Shown here: positions 24,926-33,045 of the stretch, piece by piece | Numbering within the stretch: position 1 is the stretch's first letter | Layout: each line of letters opens with the position of its first letter | Assembly: GCA_965203535.1 (NCBI GenBank) | Contig: OZ241897.1 | Location: 5,975,436 to 6,039,435 of the forward strand | Source: JAJDTT01 sp022827025 | Lineage (GTDB): Bacteria > Acidobacteriota > UBA6911 > RPQK01 > JAJDTT01 | DNA length: 64,000 nucleotides | Direction of reading: 5' to 3' | Notes under the pieces: generated by a model | The model's database searches: none | Told to the model about the DNA's origin: nothing | Seen by the model: only the letters and a program-made list of their open reading frames with translations | Made by a program: the position numbers and the translations under genes

Positions 24926-25474
24926 ATGCGAGTCCGTGTCGATCCCCATCGAGTCAGACAGGTCTTTCGGGAGTTGAGCGGCTCCTCCGCGTTCCAAGAG
25001 AGCCGGGCCCTCGCCGAGTCCGGTGGGCTTCCGGTCGAGATGCTTCAGGCCATGTCGTTGCGGCCCGAGATCCTGAAGGCCTTTGGAGCCACCGGAGAAG
25101 GAGTCTACCCCGGTGGGATTCTGGAGCGGGCACTCAAGGAGAAGGTGATCCTGAAAGCCTCGCTCCACAACAAATGCCAGTTCTGCATCAACTCCCACCG
25201 GGCCATCATGCGGATGATCGGCATCCCGGACGCGCAGATCGAAGACCTGGAGGCACCGGAGCATCTGAGCCGCAGAGAGGCATTGGCGCTGGACTACACG
25301 ACACGGGCGATCCGAGATGCCAACGGGATTGGTGAGGACTTCTTCGATCGGCTCCGGCGGGAATTCTCGGACGAGGAGATCGTGGAGCTCACGTTCCTCA
25401 TCGGCCTGATCCAGCTACTGAACTTGTTCAACAACGCCCTCCGGGTCACTTACCGCAGCGATTACGAGGGATAA
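24926..25474 (+). CDS. AhpD/carboxymuconolactone decarboxylase-like protein
   Basis: 182 residues from the ATG at 24926, which has GGGAGG 6 nt upstream; an ATG 24 codons earlier has no ribosome site. The AhpD-type redox motif is C84-QF-C87-INSH91 (HNKCQFCINSH), within the helical core that forms a trimer or hexamer in this family. AhpD-like proteins act in peroxide defence as disulfide reductases, or as decarboxylases when the Cys pair is absent; with both Cys and the His present, the former is more likely. It stands alone between divergent and convergent neighbours. Confidence 0.85.
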   Translation: MRVRVDPHRVRQVFRELSGSSAFQESRALAESGGLPVEMLQAMSLRPEILKAFGATGEGVYPGGILERALKEKVILKASLHNKCQFCINSHRAIMRMIGIPDAQIEDLEAPEHLSRREALALDYTTRAIRDANGIGEDFFDRLRREFSDEEIVELTFLIGLIQLLNLFNNALRVTYRSDYEG

Positions 25475-25506
25475 GGCACCAAGCCGACCGACGCAGTAGG
25501 TGTCGT

Positions 25507-26313
25507 TCAAGGCTCCAGGCCTTCTACCACAAAGGGTAGAATCCCTCTCTTCGATTGGTAAGCGTTTGAAAGCACTCTTCGGAGCGTCTCATTGGAAGCA
25601 AGCAGTGCCCACGCCGCCCCTTGAGCACGGCTGAGTTTCATCTCCTTGTCCCTGGACAGTTGAAGATCTCTGACTCGGCCCAGGATCGATTCGAACTCGC
25701 GGCGCATACCAAACTGCTGTGAGCCTAACTCCTTGAAGATGGCTTCGTAGCAGAACGCTTCCAACATGAGATCCCGTTCCCCCTCGAAGTCCTTCAGGCC
25801 GTGAAGTCCAGCACAAATTGAGGCTTTAATCCTGCCGTCTTTTGTGATCTGGGACAGAAAAAAGAAACGCACAGCGATCCGGGTCAACTGGTCTGCTGTG
25901 ATCAAATCCTTGGTTGCAGGATCATGGCCGACTAGTTCTTTCCCTAGACCGCTGAGATATCCGCTAACGAGAGCGAGTAGAGATGCATTGAACTCCCCGT
26001 CCTCCCCCAGGGAATGATAAAAGTGCTCCGCGAGGGCAGTGGAGTCGTTTCTCAATTCGAGCAGCCTCCCGTAGTCTCGGCCCGCCCTATTTACTTGGAG
26101 GTAGTGAATCAGCCAATAGTTTTCTTTGACAAACCCATGAAGGAAATGCTCCGCAGTCAATTCGGCGACATTGGTGTCGATATACGGTCCGAGATTCTCG
26201 TGTTCCCCAACTTCAATCTGGAAAATCTTCTCGTATTCCTTCGTCACTTCCTCAACGGTGTACTTGGCTCCAGCCAAGCTCAAGAAAACTGAAATCAAGA
26301 CGATGCCGTTCAT
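25507..26313 (-). CDS. Exported protein of unknown function
   Basis: 268 residues; I do not recognise a family. It has a short signal peptide (MNGIVLISVFLSLAGA) after a strong ribosome site (GGAGGGAACAGC then ATG). The mature part is helical and charged (DYGRLLELRNDSTALAEHFYH, GRVRDLQLSRDKEMKLSR) with a few Cys. GC content is lower than the average of the window. It follows the M56-TonB-ExbD gene by 57 bp on the same strand and may be the last gene of the BlaI operon, either a substrate or a periplasmic partner of the M56 proteases. This is inference. Confidence 0.65.
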   Translation of the reverse strand: MNGIVLISVFLSLAGAKYTVEEVTKEYEKIFQIEVGEHENLGPYIDTNVAELTAEHFLHGFVKENYWLIHYLQVNRAGRDYGRLLELRNDSTALAEHFYHSLGEDGEFNASLLALVSGYLSGLGKELVGHDPATKDLITADQLTRIAVRFFFLSQITKDGRIKASICAGLHGLKDFEGERDLMLEAFCYEAIFKELGSQQFGMRREFESILGRVRDLQLSRDKEMKLSRAQGAAWALLASNETLRRVLSNAYQSKRGILPFVVEGLEP

Positions 26314-26370
26314 GCTGTTCCCTCCGTCCTATTGCAAACGTGCCAATTCATGGCATGCCAGGAAGTCCGG

Positions 26371-27900
26371 CTAGAACTCCATGGGACTGGTGCCGAGTAC
26401 GAATACACGGCTGACTCCCGCACGCTTGAGGTGCTCAGCCGTGTCCATGATCAAAGTGCCGGGGACTTCATGATCTGGCTCGATTACCACCACGTTTCCA
26501 ACATCCCTGGCTTGTTGGAGAAGACGTTCCTCGTCCATCAGGATCTGTCCGTCCCAGAGGCTCCCGGAATTGTCGATACGGAGTAGGAGCCCCGGCGCTT
26601 GCCCGCCTGGTCTGAGGACAAAGTTGATAGCGATGGTCGTACGTACCGAAACCGTTTCCCCATCGACCTTGATCGGCTCCCAGCGCCAATTTTCCAATGA
26701 TTCCAGCGCCGCATTCCGCAAGGTAGGGTGACCCTGAACCAATTCTGCCTCCTGCATTGCACCGCTCCTGTCGATGAGGATCCTCAAGACGACCATTCCT
26801 TCAACACCAGCCACTTTGGCGACGAGCGGATACTCGGGTTCGTCCCGATGGAGGAGCTTTCTGGCCATGACATGGCCTTCCACAGAAACCGGCTTACGGT
26901 CCTCTACGGTAGGTTCCACTTGCTGGAGGCGAGCGACGGGAGGCCGTGTCAAGGGGAACGCCGACAGGCTCCACCATCCAGCCACTCCCAGCAATCCGAA
27001 ACAAGACACCAATGAAAGAGCCGTTATCAACTTGGATCGTTTCCTCCCAGGGAGTTGGAGCAGCAACCGCACACGATTGCGCAGTTGACACTCCTCGAGA
27101 AACAGAGGAGCAGGCAGGGAGAAGGCGTGAGTGGTCCGCTTGGCGATTTCCACCAAAGAATGAAGATACGTTTTCCGGGAACCCAAGAGGTGGACCACCC
27201 GTTCGTCCACAACCTGCTCACGGGTCAATTGAATCCGGCCCATCAACCAGTGAAAAGCTGGATGAAACCAGAACAGTGTTCGCACCAACTCGTCCACCGT
27301 ATTCCACAGCCAGTCTCTTCTCTTCACATGAAACAGCTCATGGCAGATCACGGCCCTCTGTATCCCCTCCTCCAGTTGGACGAACGATTCGGGGAGGATG
27401 ATCACCGGCCGCAACCAGCCGAACGTGACGGGCCCGGCGACCTCGCCCGACATGCGATAGTCCGCGGACACTCCCACCCCTTCCTCAAGAGCCTGAAGAT
27501 GCGGCGGTAGAGTTTGACGCGTGGTTCTACGCTGTAGCCGATGGAGCCGGTAGAACCCGACCCCCAGCCAGATCAGACGGAGCAGTATGCCGGTGACCAG
27601 CAGGCCACCCAGCCACGGATACAGACCGGCGGAGGTGCCGCCCGGGATTCCCGACGACGGATCGGTGGTAGCTACCAGTTCTTCGACCAACGGAACAGAT
27701 ACTGGTTCGGGTACGGAAATTGGCGCCAGGGGTTGGAGTACCAAGAGCAGGCAGACGACCATGAGCAGTCGCCAGTAGAGATGCAGGATGCCGGGTGCCC
27801 GCAGACGAAAGATCCAGGGCAGAAGTCCCCCGACCAGAATCAGAATTCCAGTCTGAAGGCTGTACAACCAGAGGTTGGACATCCACAGTTCAAGGCTCAT
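26371..27900 (-). CDS. M56 peptidase with TonB-C and ExbD-like domains
   Basis: 509 residues. Domains: N-terminal transmembrane helices (about 14-30, 43-60 and 95-117), M56/BlaR1 zinc protease with HELFH (187-191, CHELFHVKRRDW), a further helix near 280-305, a TonB C-terminal domain (about 340-430, EPEYPLVAKVAGVEGMVVL, NAALESLENWRWEPIKVDG) and a final segment (about 435-509) that reads like the periplasmic part of ExbD/TolR (LLLRIDNSGSLWDGQILMD, VVVIEPDHEVPGTLIMD, LKRAGVSRVFVLG). TonB and ExbD normally work together to energise outer-membrane receptors, so having both on one sensor protease is odd. Overlaps the upstream M56 gene by 4 bp (ATGA). Confidence 0.85.
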   Translation of the reverse strand: MSLELWMSNLWLYSLQTGILILVGGLLPWIFRLRAPGILHLYWRLLMVVCLLLVLQPLAPISVPEPVSVPLVEELVATTDPSSGIPGGTSAGLYPWLGGLLVTGILLRLIWLGVGFYRLHRLQRRTTRQTLPPHLQALEEGVGVSADYRMSGEVAGPVTFGWLRPVIILPESFVQLEEGIQRAVICHELFHVKRRDWLWNTVDELVRTLFWFHPAFHWLMGRIQLTREQVVDERVVHLLGSRKTYLHSLVEIAKRTTHAFSLPAPLFLEECQLRNRVRLLLQLPGRKRSKLITALSLVSCFGLLGVAGWWSLSAFPLTRPPVARLQQVEPTVEDRKPVSVEGHVMARKLLHRDEPEYPLVAKVAGVEGMVVLRILIDRSGAMQEAELVQGHPTLRNAALESLENWRWEPIKVDGETVSVRTTIAINFVLRPGGQAPGLLLRIDNSGSLWDGQILMDEERLLQQARDVGNVVVIEPDHEVPGTLIMDTAEHLKRAGVSRVFVLGTSPMEF

Positions 27901-30185
27901 TTTCCTCTCTCGATCATTCCCTCCAGCTCCCGGAGGTGCTGCCGGGACTCTTTCATATTGATTGCTGTCATCTCGCTTACGGCACGCCCCAATTCTTTAT
28001 TTGCCCTTTCAAGCCGACGCCGGAGTTCCTTCATATCGATCTCCGCTAACTTGCTTTTGGCACGCTCCAATTCATTCCGGGCGCTCTCAAGCTGCCGCCG
28101 GAACTTCTTCATATCGATGGCCGCCATCCCACTTATGGCACGGTCCACTTCCCTCAATGCCCTTTCAAGCTTGGGCCGGATCTGGCTCCGGGTCTTGTTA
28201 TTCAGATTGACCGATAGCGGAACGGACGCATCGCGCGGGAAGCGGACGACGACGGTGGTTCTCACGGGAACGGGTATGCCGTCCAAGACAAAGGGTTTAT
28301 AACGCCATTGGCTTACGGCATTCGCAGCCGCGGAGTTCAAGCCGGGGTTTCCCTCGTCTCCATTCATGACCTCCACCTGCTGAACTTCTCCATTCTTGCC
28401 GATCACGATTGACAGTATGACCTGACCCGATGGACGGGAATCTTTGAGCTCTGTCGGATACTCAGGATCAACCCGGTGGATCAGGCGGCTCTCCATGACC
28501 CGTCGCCCTCCCACACGAACAGGCTCCTCGACGCCTGATTCTGATCTGGGCATACGAAGTAAAACCGTGGTCCTCACTGTTATGGGTTTCCCCTGGAAGA
28601 CATACGGTTCATAACGCCACTGTTTTACGGCATTCACAGCAGCAGAATTCAAGCCAGGATCGGCCTTGTCACCTCGAACGACTGTCACCTGCTGAACTTT
28701 GCCATCCTTGCCAACCACGACGGACAAGATGACTATGCCCAATGGACGGTCGCTTTCCAGACCCGATGGGGTCTCGGGATCTACCCGGTGGATCAGCCTG
28801 TCCGCCATGACATTTTGGCCCACATGAATCGGCTCCTTGAACATTTGCTCTTCGTGCGGCGATCCATGGGAACCAGTGGTCCCCGCTGGTTCCGTGCGCG
28901 GCAAGCGAAGAAAAACGGTGGTTCTTACCGGAACCGGCTTCCCGTCCAAGAGAAACGGTTCATAGCGCCACTGTTTCACCGCATCCGTCACTGCGGAATT
29001 CGAGGGGGGATGGTCTCCAGAGCCTTGCAAGACTTTCACCCGCTGAACTTCTCCATTCCTGTCGACGACGATGGACAATATGAACTGATCCAACGGGCGG
29101 GAACTCTCCGGCCGCCCGGGGATCTCCGGATCAACCTTGTGGACCAGCTTGTTCGCCATGACCCGACTTCCGACTCGAACAGGCTCCTCAGCCGCTGGTT
29201 CCTCTTGGGGCATCCGAGCCGACGGAGCGGCCTTCAAAGGCAGTGCGGCCAGACTCCACCATCCGGTTACCGACAGCAGGGCAACGCAGACGCTCCAGAA
29301 CATCGTCGATTTGGTCTTGGACATTCGTACCTCCTGGAATTGGAGCAGGCGCCGCACCCGGCGGCTGAACTGGCATTCCCTGAGAAAAAGGGGAGCGGGC
29401 AAGGATGCGGCGGAATTCTTCCACCTTGCGACCTCTACCAATGAATGAAGGTAGTCCTTCCTCGAGCCCAGCAGCGCGACCGCTTGCTCATCCACGACCT
29501 GCTCCCGGGTCAACCGGATTCGGCCGATCAGCCAGTAGAAAGCCGGGTGGAACCAGAACACGGTCCGCACCAACTCCTCGATTGTGTTCCAGAACCAGTC
29601 GCCCCTCTTCACGTGCAGCAGCTCATGGCAGGCGACGGCCTTCTGCATTTCCGCGTCCAGCTCGGCAAACGAATCGGGGAAGACGATGACCGGGCGGAAC
29701 CAACCAAAGGTTATGGGTCCGGTGATCTCGGTCGACACACGGAAACCGGCAGAAACTTCCATCTGCTCGGTCAGCGGCTTCAGATGCGGTGGCACGACCA
29801 GTCGCCGAGTTCTCCGCCTTAAGCGGCGGAGCCTGTAGAAGCCGGCTCCCAGCCAGATCAGGCGAAGCAAGATGCCGGAGACCAAGAGAACCCCCACCAT
29901 CGGAAAGACGTCAGCGGCCTGGTCCGTCTCACTGACCGTCACCGGAGAAGCGGGAAGAATCAGTTCCTCGGCCACTGGAACCGATACGGGATCGGACAAG
30001 GGGTCCGGCACCCCCGGTTGGAAAACCAGAAGCAGACAGACTGCCAGCAGAACCCGCCAGAAAAGGTACAGACTGCGGGACTCTCGAAGTCGAAGGAATC
30101 GGACCAGGAGCCCGCCCGCCAGAATCAGGATTCCGGTCTGGAGGCTATAGAACCAGAGATTGGATAACGACAGTTCCAGGCTCAT
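27897..30185 (-). CDS. M56 peptidase with three tandem TonB-C domains and a helical tail
   Basis: 762 residues. It is paralogous to the next gene over the first 300 residues (membrane helices, HELLH at 187-191). Instead of one TonB-C domain it has three, at about 345-440, 455-545 and 555-650, each with VDPE.P, IVVDRNGEVQ or similar, and VKQWRYEPF. The DNA encoding them is a triplicate of about 280 bp, visible in the copies near 28255, 28555 and 28905. The tail (about 665-762) is a charged coiled coil (ERALREVDRAISGMAAIDMKK) made of three near-repeats of about 27 residues centred on AIDMK/EIDMK/AINMK. The start overlaps the BlaI stop by 1 bp. Likely the membrane sensor that inactivates the BlaI repressor by proteolysis. 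Confidence 0.88.
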   Translation of the reverse strand: MSLELSLSNLWFYSLQTGILILAGGLLVRFLRLRESRSLYLFWRVLLAVCLLLVFQPGVPDPLSDPVSVPVAEELILPASPVTVSETDQAADVFPMVGVLLVSGILLRLIWLGAGFYRLRRLRRRTRRLVVPPHLKPLTEQMEVSAGFRVSTEITGPITFGWFRPVIVFPDSFAELDAEMQKAVACHELLHVKRGDWFWNTIEELVRTVFWFHPAFYWLIGRIRLTREQVVDEQAVALLGSRKDYLHSLVEVARWKNSAASLPAPLFLRECQFSRRVRRLLQFQEVRMSKTKSTMFWSVCVALLSVTGWWSLAALPLKAAPSARMPQEEPAAEEPVRVGSRVMANKLVHKVDPEIPGRPESSRPLDQFILSIVVDRNGEVQRVKVLQGSGDHPPSNSAVTDAVKQWRYEPFLLDGKPVPVRTTVFLRLPRTEPAGTTGSHGSPHEEQMFKEPIHVGQNVMADRLIHRVDPETPSGLESDRPLGIVILSVVVGKDGKVQQVTVVRGDKADPGLNSAAVNAVKQWRYEPYVFQGKPITVRTTVLLRMPRSESGVEEPVRVGGRRVMESRLIHRVDPEYPTELKDSRPSGQVILSIVIGKNGEVQQVEVMNGDEGNPGLNSAAANAVSQWRYKPFVLDGIPVPVRTTVVVRFPRDASVPLSVNLNNKTRSQIRPKLERALREVDRAISGMAAIDMKKFRRQLESARNELERAKSKLAEIDMKELRRRLERANKELGRAVSEMTAINMKESRQHLRELEGMIERGK

Positions 30186-30553
30186 TACCCCTCCTCGATC
30201 ATTTGTTCCAATTCTCGAAGCTTGTCCCTCGAAATATCGTGCCGCTCGACCAGGTGCAGCATGAGCGCCTCGCTGGACCCTCCGAATACCCGCTCCACCA
30301 GGTCCGCCACCACCTCACGAACCACTTCATCCCGGGGACGGGTGGGCCGATAGATATGCGCCCGCCCCTCCTTCCACTTCCGGAGAAATCCCTTTCGGTT
30401 CAGGCTCTGCATGGTGCCCATAACCGAGGTGTAGGCGATCCGGCGCCGAAGGCGCAGTTCCTCGTAGACGTCGCGGACGGTGACCTCTTCCTTGTCCAGA
30501 CGCCAGATCAGCTTCATGATTTCCAGTTCCTGCCGACTTAAGGACTTTGACAT
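30185..30553 (-). CDS. BlaI/MecI/CopY-family repressor
   Basis: 122 residues with an N-terminal winged helix (LSRQELEIMKLIWRLDKEEVTVRDVYEEL, RRIAYTSVMGTMQSLNRKGFLRKW) and a C-terminal dimerisation helix region. It is the first gene of the operon with the two M56 proteases. In the classic system a BlaR1-type M56 protease is triggered by ligand and leads to cleavage of the repressor. No beta-lactamase or penicillin-binding domain is encoded here, so the signal is different. The promoter and probable operator are in the 156-bp gap upstream. Confidence 0.92.
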   Translation of the reverse strand: MSKSLSRQELEIMKLIWRLDKEEVTVRDVYEELRLRRRIAYTSVMGTMQSLNRKGFLRKWKEGRAHIYRPTRPRDEVVREVVADLVERVFGGSSEALMLHLVERHDISRDKLRELEQMIEEG

Positions 30554-30571
30554 ACGTAGACTCTAGTACGT
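30554..30571. promoter_or_regulatory. Candidate BlaI-type operator
   Basis: An imperfect dyad, ACGTA (30554-30558) and TACGT (30567-30571) with an 8-bp centre that contains TAGACTCTA, lies directly upstream of the BlaI start on the minus strand, next to an AT-rich TATATAAC segment that could be a -10 element. Its position fits autorepression. It is not a perfect match to the TACA/TGTA dyads described for BlaI. Confidence 0.4.
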
Positions 30572-30709
30572 TATATACCTTATTTCAACCAGGAATCCGG
30601 ATTTTTGAAATCACGTCTAAAATTCAGTACGGAACCTGTGGTTGGAATGCCGTTCAGAGATGCGCTCGACGGGACCCTCTGCGTCGGTCCGGCGGCAACG
30701 AAATGGCGG

Positions 30710-32554
30710 CTACCCTTGCCGCTTCCTCAACCCCTTCACCGGAAACGGCTTATCGCTCAAGAGCCTCTGCAGGATGTTTCCCAGGATCTCGACGGTTTTC
30801 GGGGCGGCACCCAGGGCGCTCCAGATGATGTTGCCCTCGCCGTCGATGATGTAGTGGCTCGGGTACGCCTCCACCCCGAATGCCCGTGCCATGCGGCTCG
30901 AGGATGGAACGATCTCGTAGCGGAACTCCCTGCCCTTCAGGAACTCCTTGATCGGTTCCGCGTCATCGGTGGCGAAGGCCAGGAATCGGGCCTTCCCCTC
31001 GAACTCGTTCGCCAAGGCGTTCAGCTCGGGGATCTCCTTGATGCATGGTCCGCAACTGGTAAACCAGAAATTCACCACCACCGGCTTCCCCTTCAGTGAC
31101 TTGGACGTCAGTTGGACGCCCTCCATCGTCGTCCCTCGGATCTGCGGGGCAGGTTCCAGTTCCGGAGTTTCACCGGTCAACCGGGTCATGAGGTAGTCGT
31201 TGAAACCGCGGCTGTCTCCGGTGCGGGCAACGAAGGCGTTCTTCAACATCTCCGCGGCCGTCGCGGACCCCATGCGGTAGGCGTCCACGAGGATTTCTTC
31301 GCCCCGGCGAAGATGGCCGATGCTCGTCCAGACTGCCGCCTCGATTTCCAGGTCCTCCGCCGACCGGCCTCGTCCGTCTGCTTGAGCCATCTTGACGTCG
31401 GCCAGCGCCCCTTCAGCATCCCCGTTCCGGAGCCGAATCCGGGCGCGAACCCTGAAGGCCAGATCCCGCAGACGCTTGTCGGAAACGAACGCGTGCGGCG
31501 TGTAATAGAGCTCGAGCGACCGGTCGATGAGTCGTTGGGCCTCTTCGTCCGAGGTCCCCTCCCCGGACAGGGCGTTCGCCAGCAGCAGATAGGGATGGGG
31601 ATCTTCCGGATCCTCGTGGGTCCAAGCCGCGAACAGGCGGCGGGTGGCTTCCAGGCTCACTCTTGTATTGCTCCTGAGCCAGAGGACGGATCTCCTGTCC
31701 TTCCAGAGACGCGGGTTGGCCGGCGCGTCGTTCACGAGCATCGCTTGCAGCTTCTCCAGCCCAGCACTCATTTGGTCCAGACCCTGAGTCGATACCCAGA
31801 AATCGGCTTCGTTCAGGGCTTGGACAGAGTATCTCGACTCGGGAAACCGGGTGCAGAGTTCGGTCAAGCTCTCAAATGCGCGGTCTGATCGTTTCGCGAG
31901 CCAGTAACCCGTAGACAGCGTCCGGAGCAATGATGGCCCCTTTTCTTGGACCTCCATCTTGCGAAGCTGTGAAACGACTTCATCGATTTCCAGATTCTTC
32001 AAGATCCTTTGCTTCAGCCCCCAGACCTTGGGGTAGAGCCACCACAGGTCGGGGTTTTCGGCGAGTGTGCTGTCGATGACCTCGTTACAGGCCGCGAGGT
32101 CCGTACGCGGTCTGCAAGACGACAAGACCCGGGTTCCGGGCGGCGATTCTCCGGCATCCGTTCGAGGCGCAAAAGCCTTGCCACGGAAAATCCTTTCCGG
32201 CGTCCGGATCCTGACCGCCGCCCATTCGCAGTTGCCGGGCAACGTCATACGAGCGACGAATTCCTCTCCGTCCCAGACGGCCTTCTCACTGACGGTGGAA
32301 AGGACGTCCTGATGCCAAGTCGACAAGTTGACGAACACATGATCATTCGGAAATAGCTGTCCCCGCGGGAAATCCGGAGTGATCCGAACGGCGAAGGCTT
32401 GACCCCACCGCGGCGCTTCGGGCTCGATCTGTATCCCGGCAAACAGGCCGGTCCCCAGCGCGAGGACGGACACGAGTGGGCAGATGGTTCCGATCAGACT
32501 TCTCGAAACGTTCTTAGAATGTCTTCCGTAAAGCCGCATGAATGTGCGAAACAT
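30710..32554 (-). CDS. TlpA-like thioredoxin with long helical-repeat N-terminus
   Basis: 614 residues; signal-anchor at the N-terminus (SLIGTICPLVSVLALGTGLFAG). Residues about 40-130 look like a beta-domain and about 150-440 are helical repeats of TPR type. The C-terminal 150 residues are a TlpA/ResA-like thioredoxin fold with CGPC at 501-504 (FWFTSCGPCIKEIPELN) and the cis-Pro region EAYPSHYIIDGEGN. It is likely a periplasmic thiol reductase, perhaps for cytochrome or metalloprotein maturation; the TPR-like part would recruit partners. Start: GGAGG 4 nt before ATG. It follows the repeat array and lies upstream of the BlaI operon on the same strand. Confidence 0.85.
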   Translation of the reverse strand: MFRTFMRLYGRHSKNVSRSLIGTICPLVSVLALGTGLFAGIQIEPEAPRWGQAFAVRITPDFPRGQLFPNDHVFVNLSTWHQDVLSTVSEKAVWDGEEFVARMTLPGNCEWAAVRIRTPERIFRGKAFAPRTDAGESPPGTRVLSSCRPRTDLAACNEVIDSTLAENPDLWWLYPKVWGLKQRILKNLEIDEVVSQLRKMEVQEKGPSLLRTLSTGYWLAKRSDRAFESLTELCTRFPESRYSVQALNEADFWVSTQGLDQMSAGLEKLQAMLVNDAPANPRLWKDRRSVLWLRSNTRVSLEATRRLFAAWTHEDPEDPHPYLLLANALSGEGTSDEEAQRLIDRSLELYYTPHAFVSDKRLRDLAFRVRARIRLRNGDAEGALADVKMAQADGRGRSAEDLEIEAAVWTSIGHLRRGEEILVDAYRMGSATAAEMLKNAFVARTGDSRGFNDYLMTRLTGETPELEPAPQIRGTTMEGVQLTSKSLKGKPVVVNFWFTSCGPCIKEIPELNALANEFEGKARFLAFATDDAEPIKEFLKGREFRYEIVPSSSRMARAFGVEAYPSHYIIDGEGNIIWSALGAAPKTVEILGNILQRLLSDKPFPVKGLRKRQG

Positions 32555-32599
32555 ACGTCCTCCAGCCAGGAGAGATCACAAATTCCAAATCCCAAGATA

Positions 32600-33027
32600 G
32601 GAGCTCTCCCACCGGCCATGAGCCCGGCGAGATCCTGGGAGAAAAGGAGTGGGGGTTTTCCTACCCCCACTCCCCCGGGGGGACTGAAAGTCCCCCCCTC
32701 CTATCCGCCCAACTCCGGCCCCACCGGGGCCCAGCGAAGGCAACCGCAGCGAAGAGGGGGGACAAGAATGTCCCCCCTCCGGGTGCCCCATGTTTTCGAA
32801 GGAGTGGGGGTTTTCCTACCCCCACTCTCACGGGGGGACTGAAAGTCCCCCCTCCTATTCACCCAACTCCGGCCCCAACGGAGACCAGCGAAGGCAACCG
32901 CAGCGAAGAGGGGGACAAGAATGTCCCCCCTCCGGGTGCCCCATGTTTTCGAAGGAGTGGGGGTTTTCCTACCCCCACTCCTTCGGGGGGACTGAAAGTC
33001 CTCCCTCCGGGTGCCCCATGGTTTTCT
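32600..33027. repeat. Tandem array of a 155-bp hairpin module
   Basis: Two full units (from 32646 and 32801) and a shortened third (from 32954) fill almost all of the 491-bp gap 32555-33045. Each full unit holds hairpin H1 (arms GGAGTGGGGGT/ACCCCCACTCC, loop TTTCCT), H2 (GGGGGGACT/AGTCCCCCC, loop GAA), a GGCCCC/GGGGCC dyad and H4 (GGGGGGACA/TGTCCCCCC, loop AGAA), then a GGGTGCCCCATGTTTTC tail. A leader beginning GGAGCTCTCCCACCGGCC at 32600 is also found at 37702 and, inverted, at 48140-48191. No open frame of its own. Confidence 0.85.
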
Positions 33028-33045
33028 CAGAAGACCGGGAGCTTC

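Noticed and set aside
30185..30553. Beta-lactam resistance regulator
   Set aside because: No beta-lactamase or penicillin-binding domain is present, and the partner proteases end in TonB/ExbD-like domains instead.
32600..33027. CRISPR-like array
   Set aside because: The 155-bp units have no unique spacers between short identical repeats and no cas genes are near; they are tandem hairpin modules.
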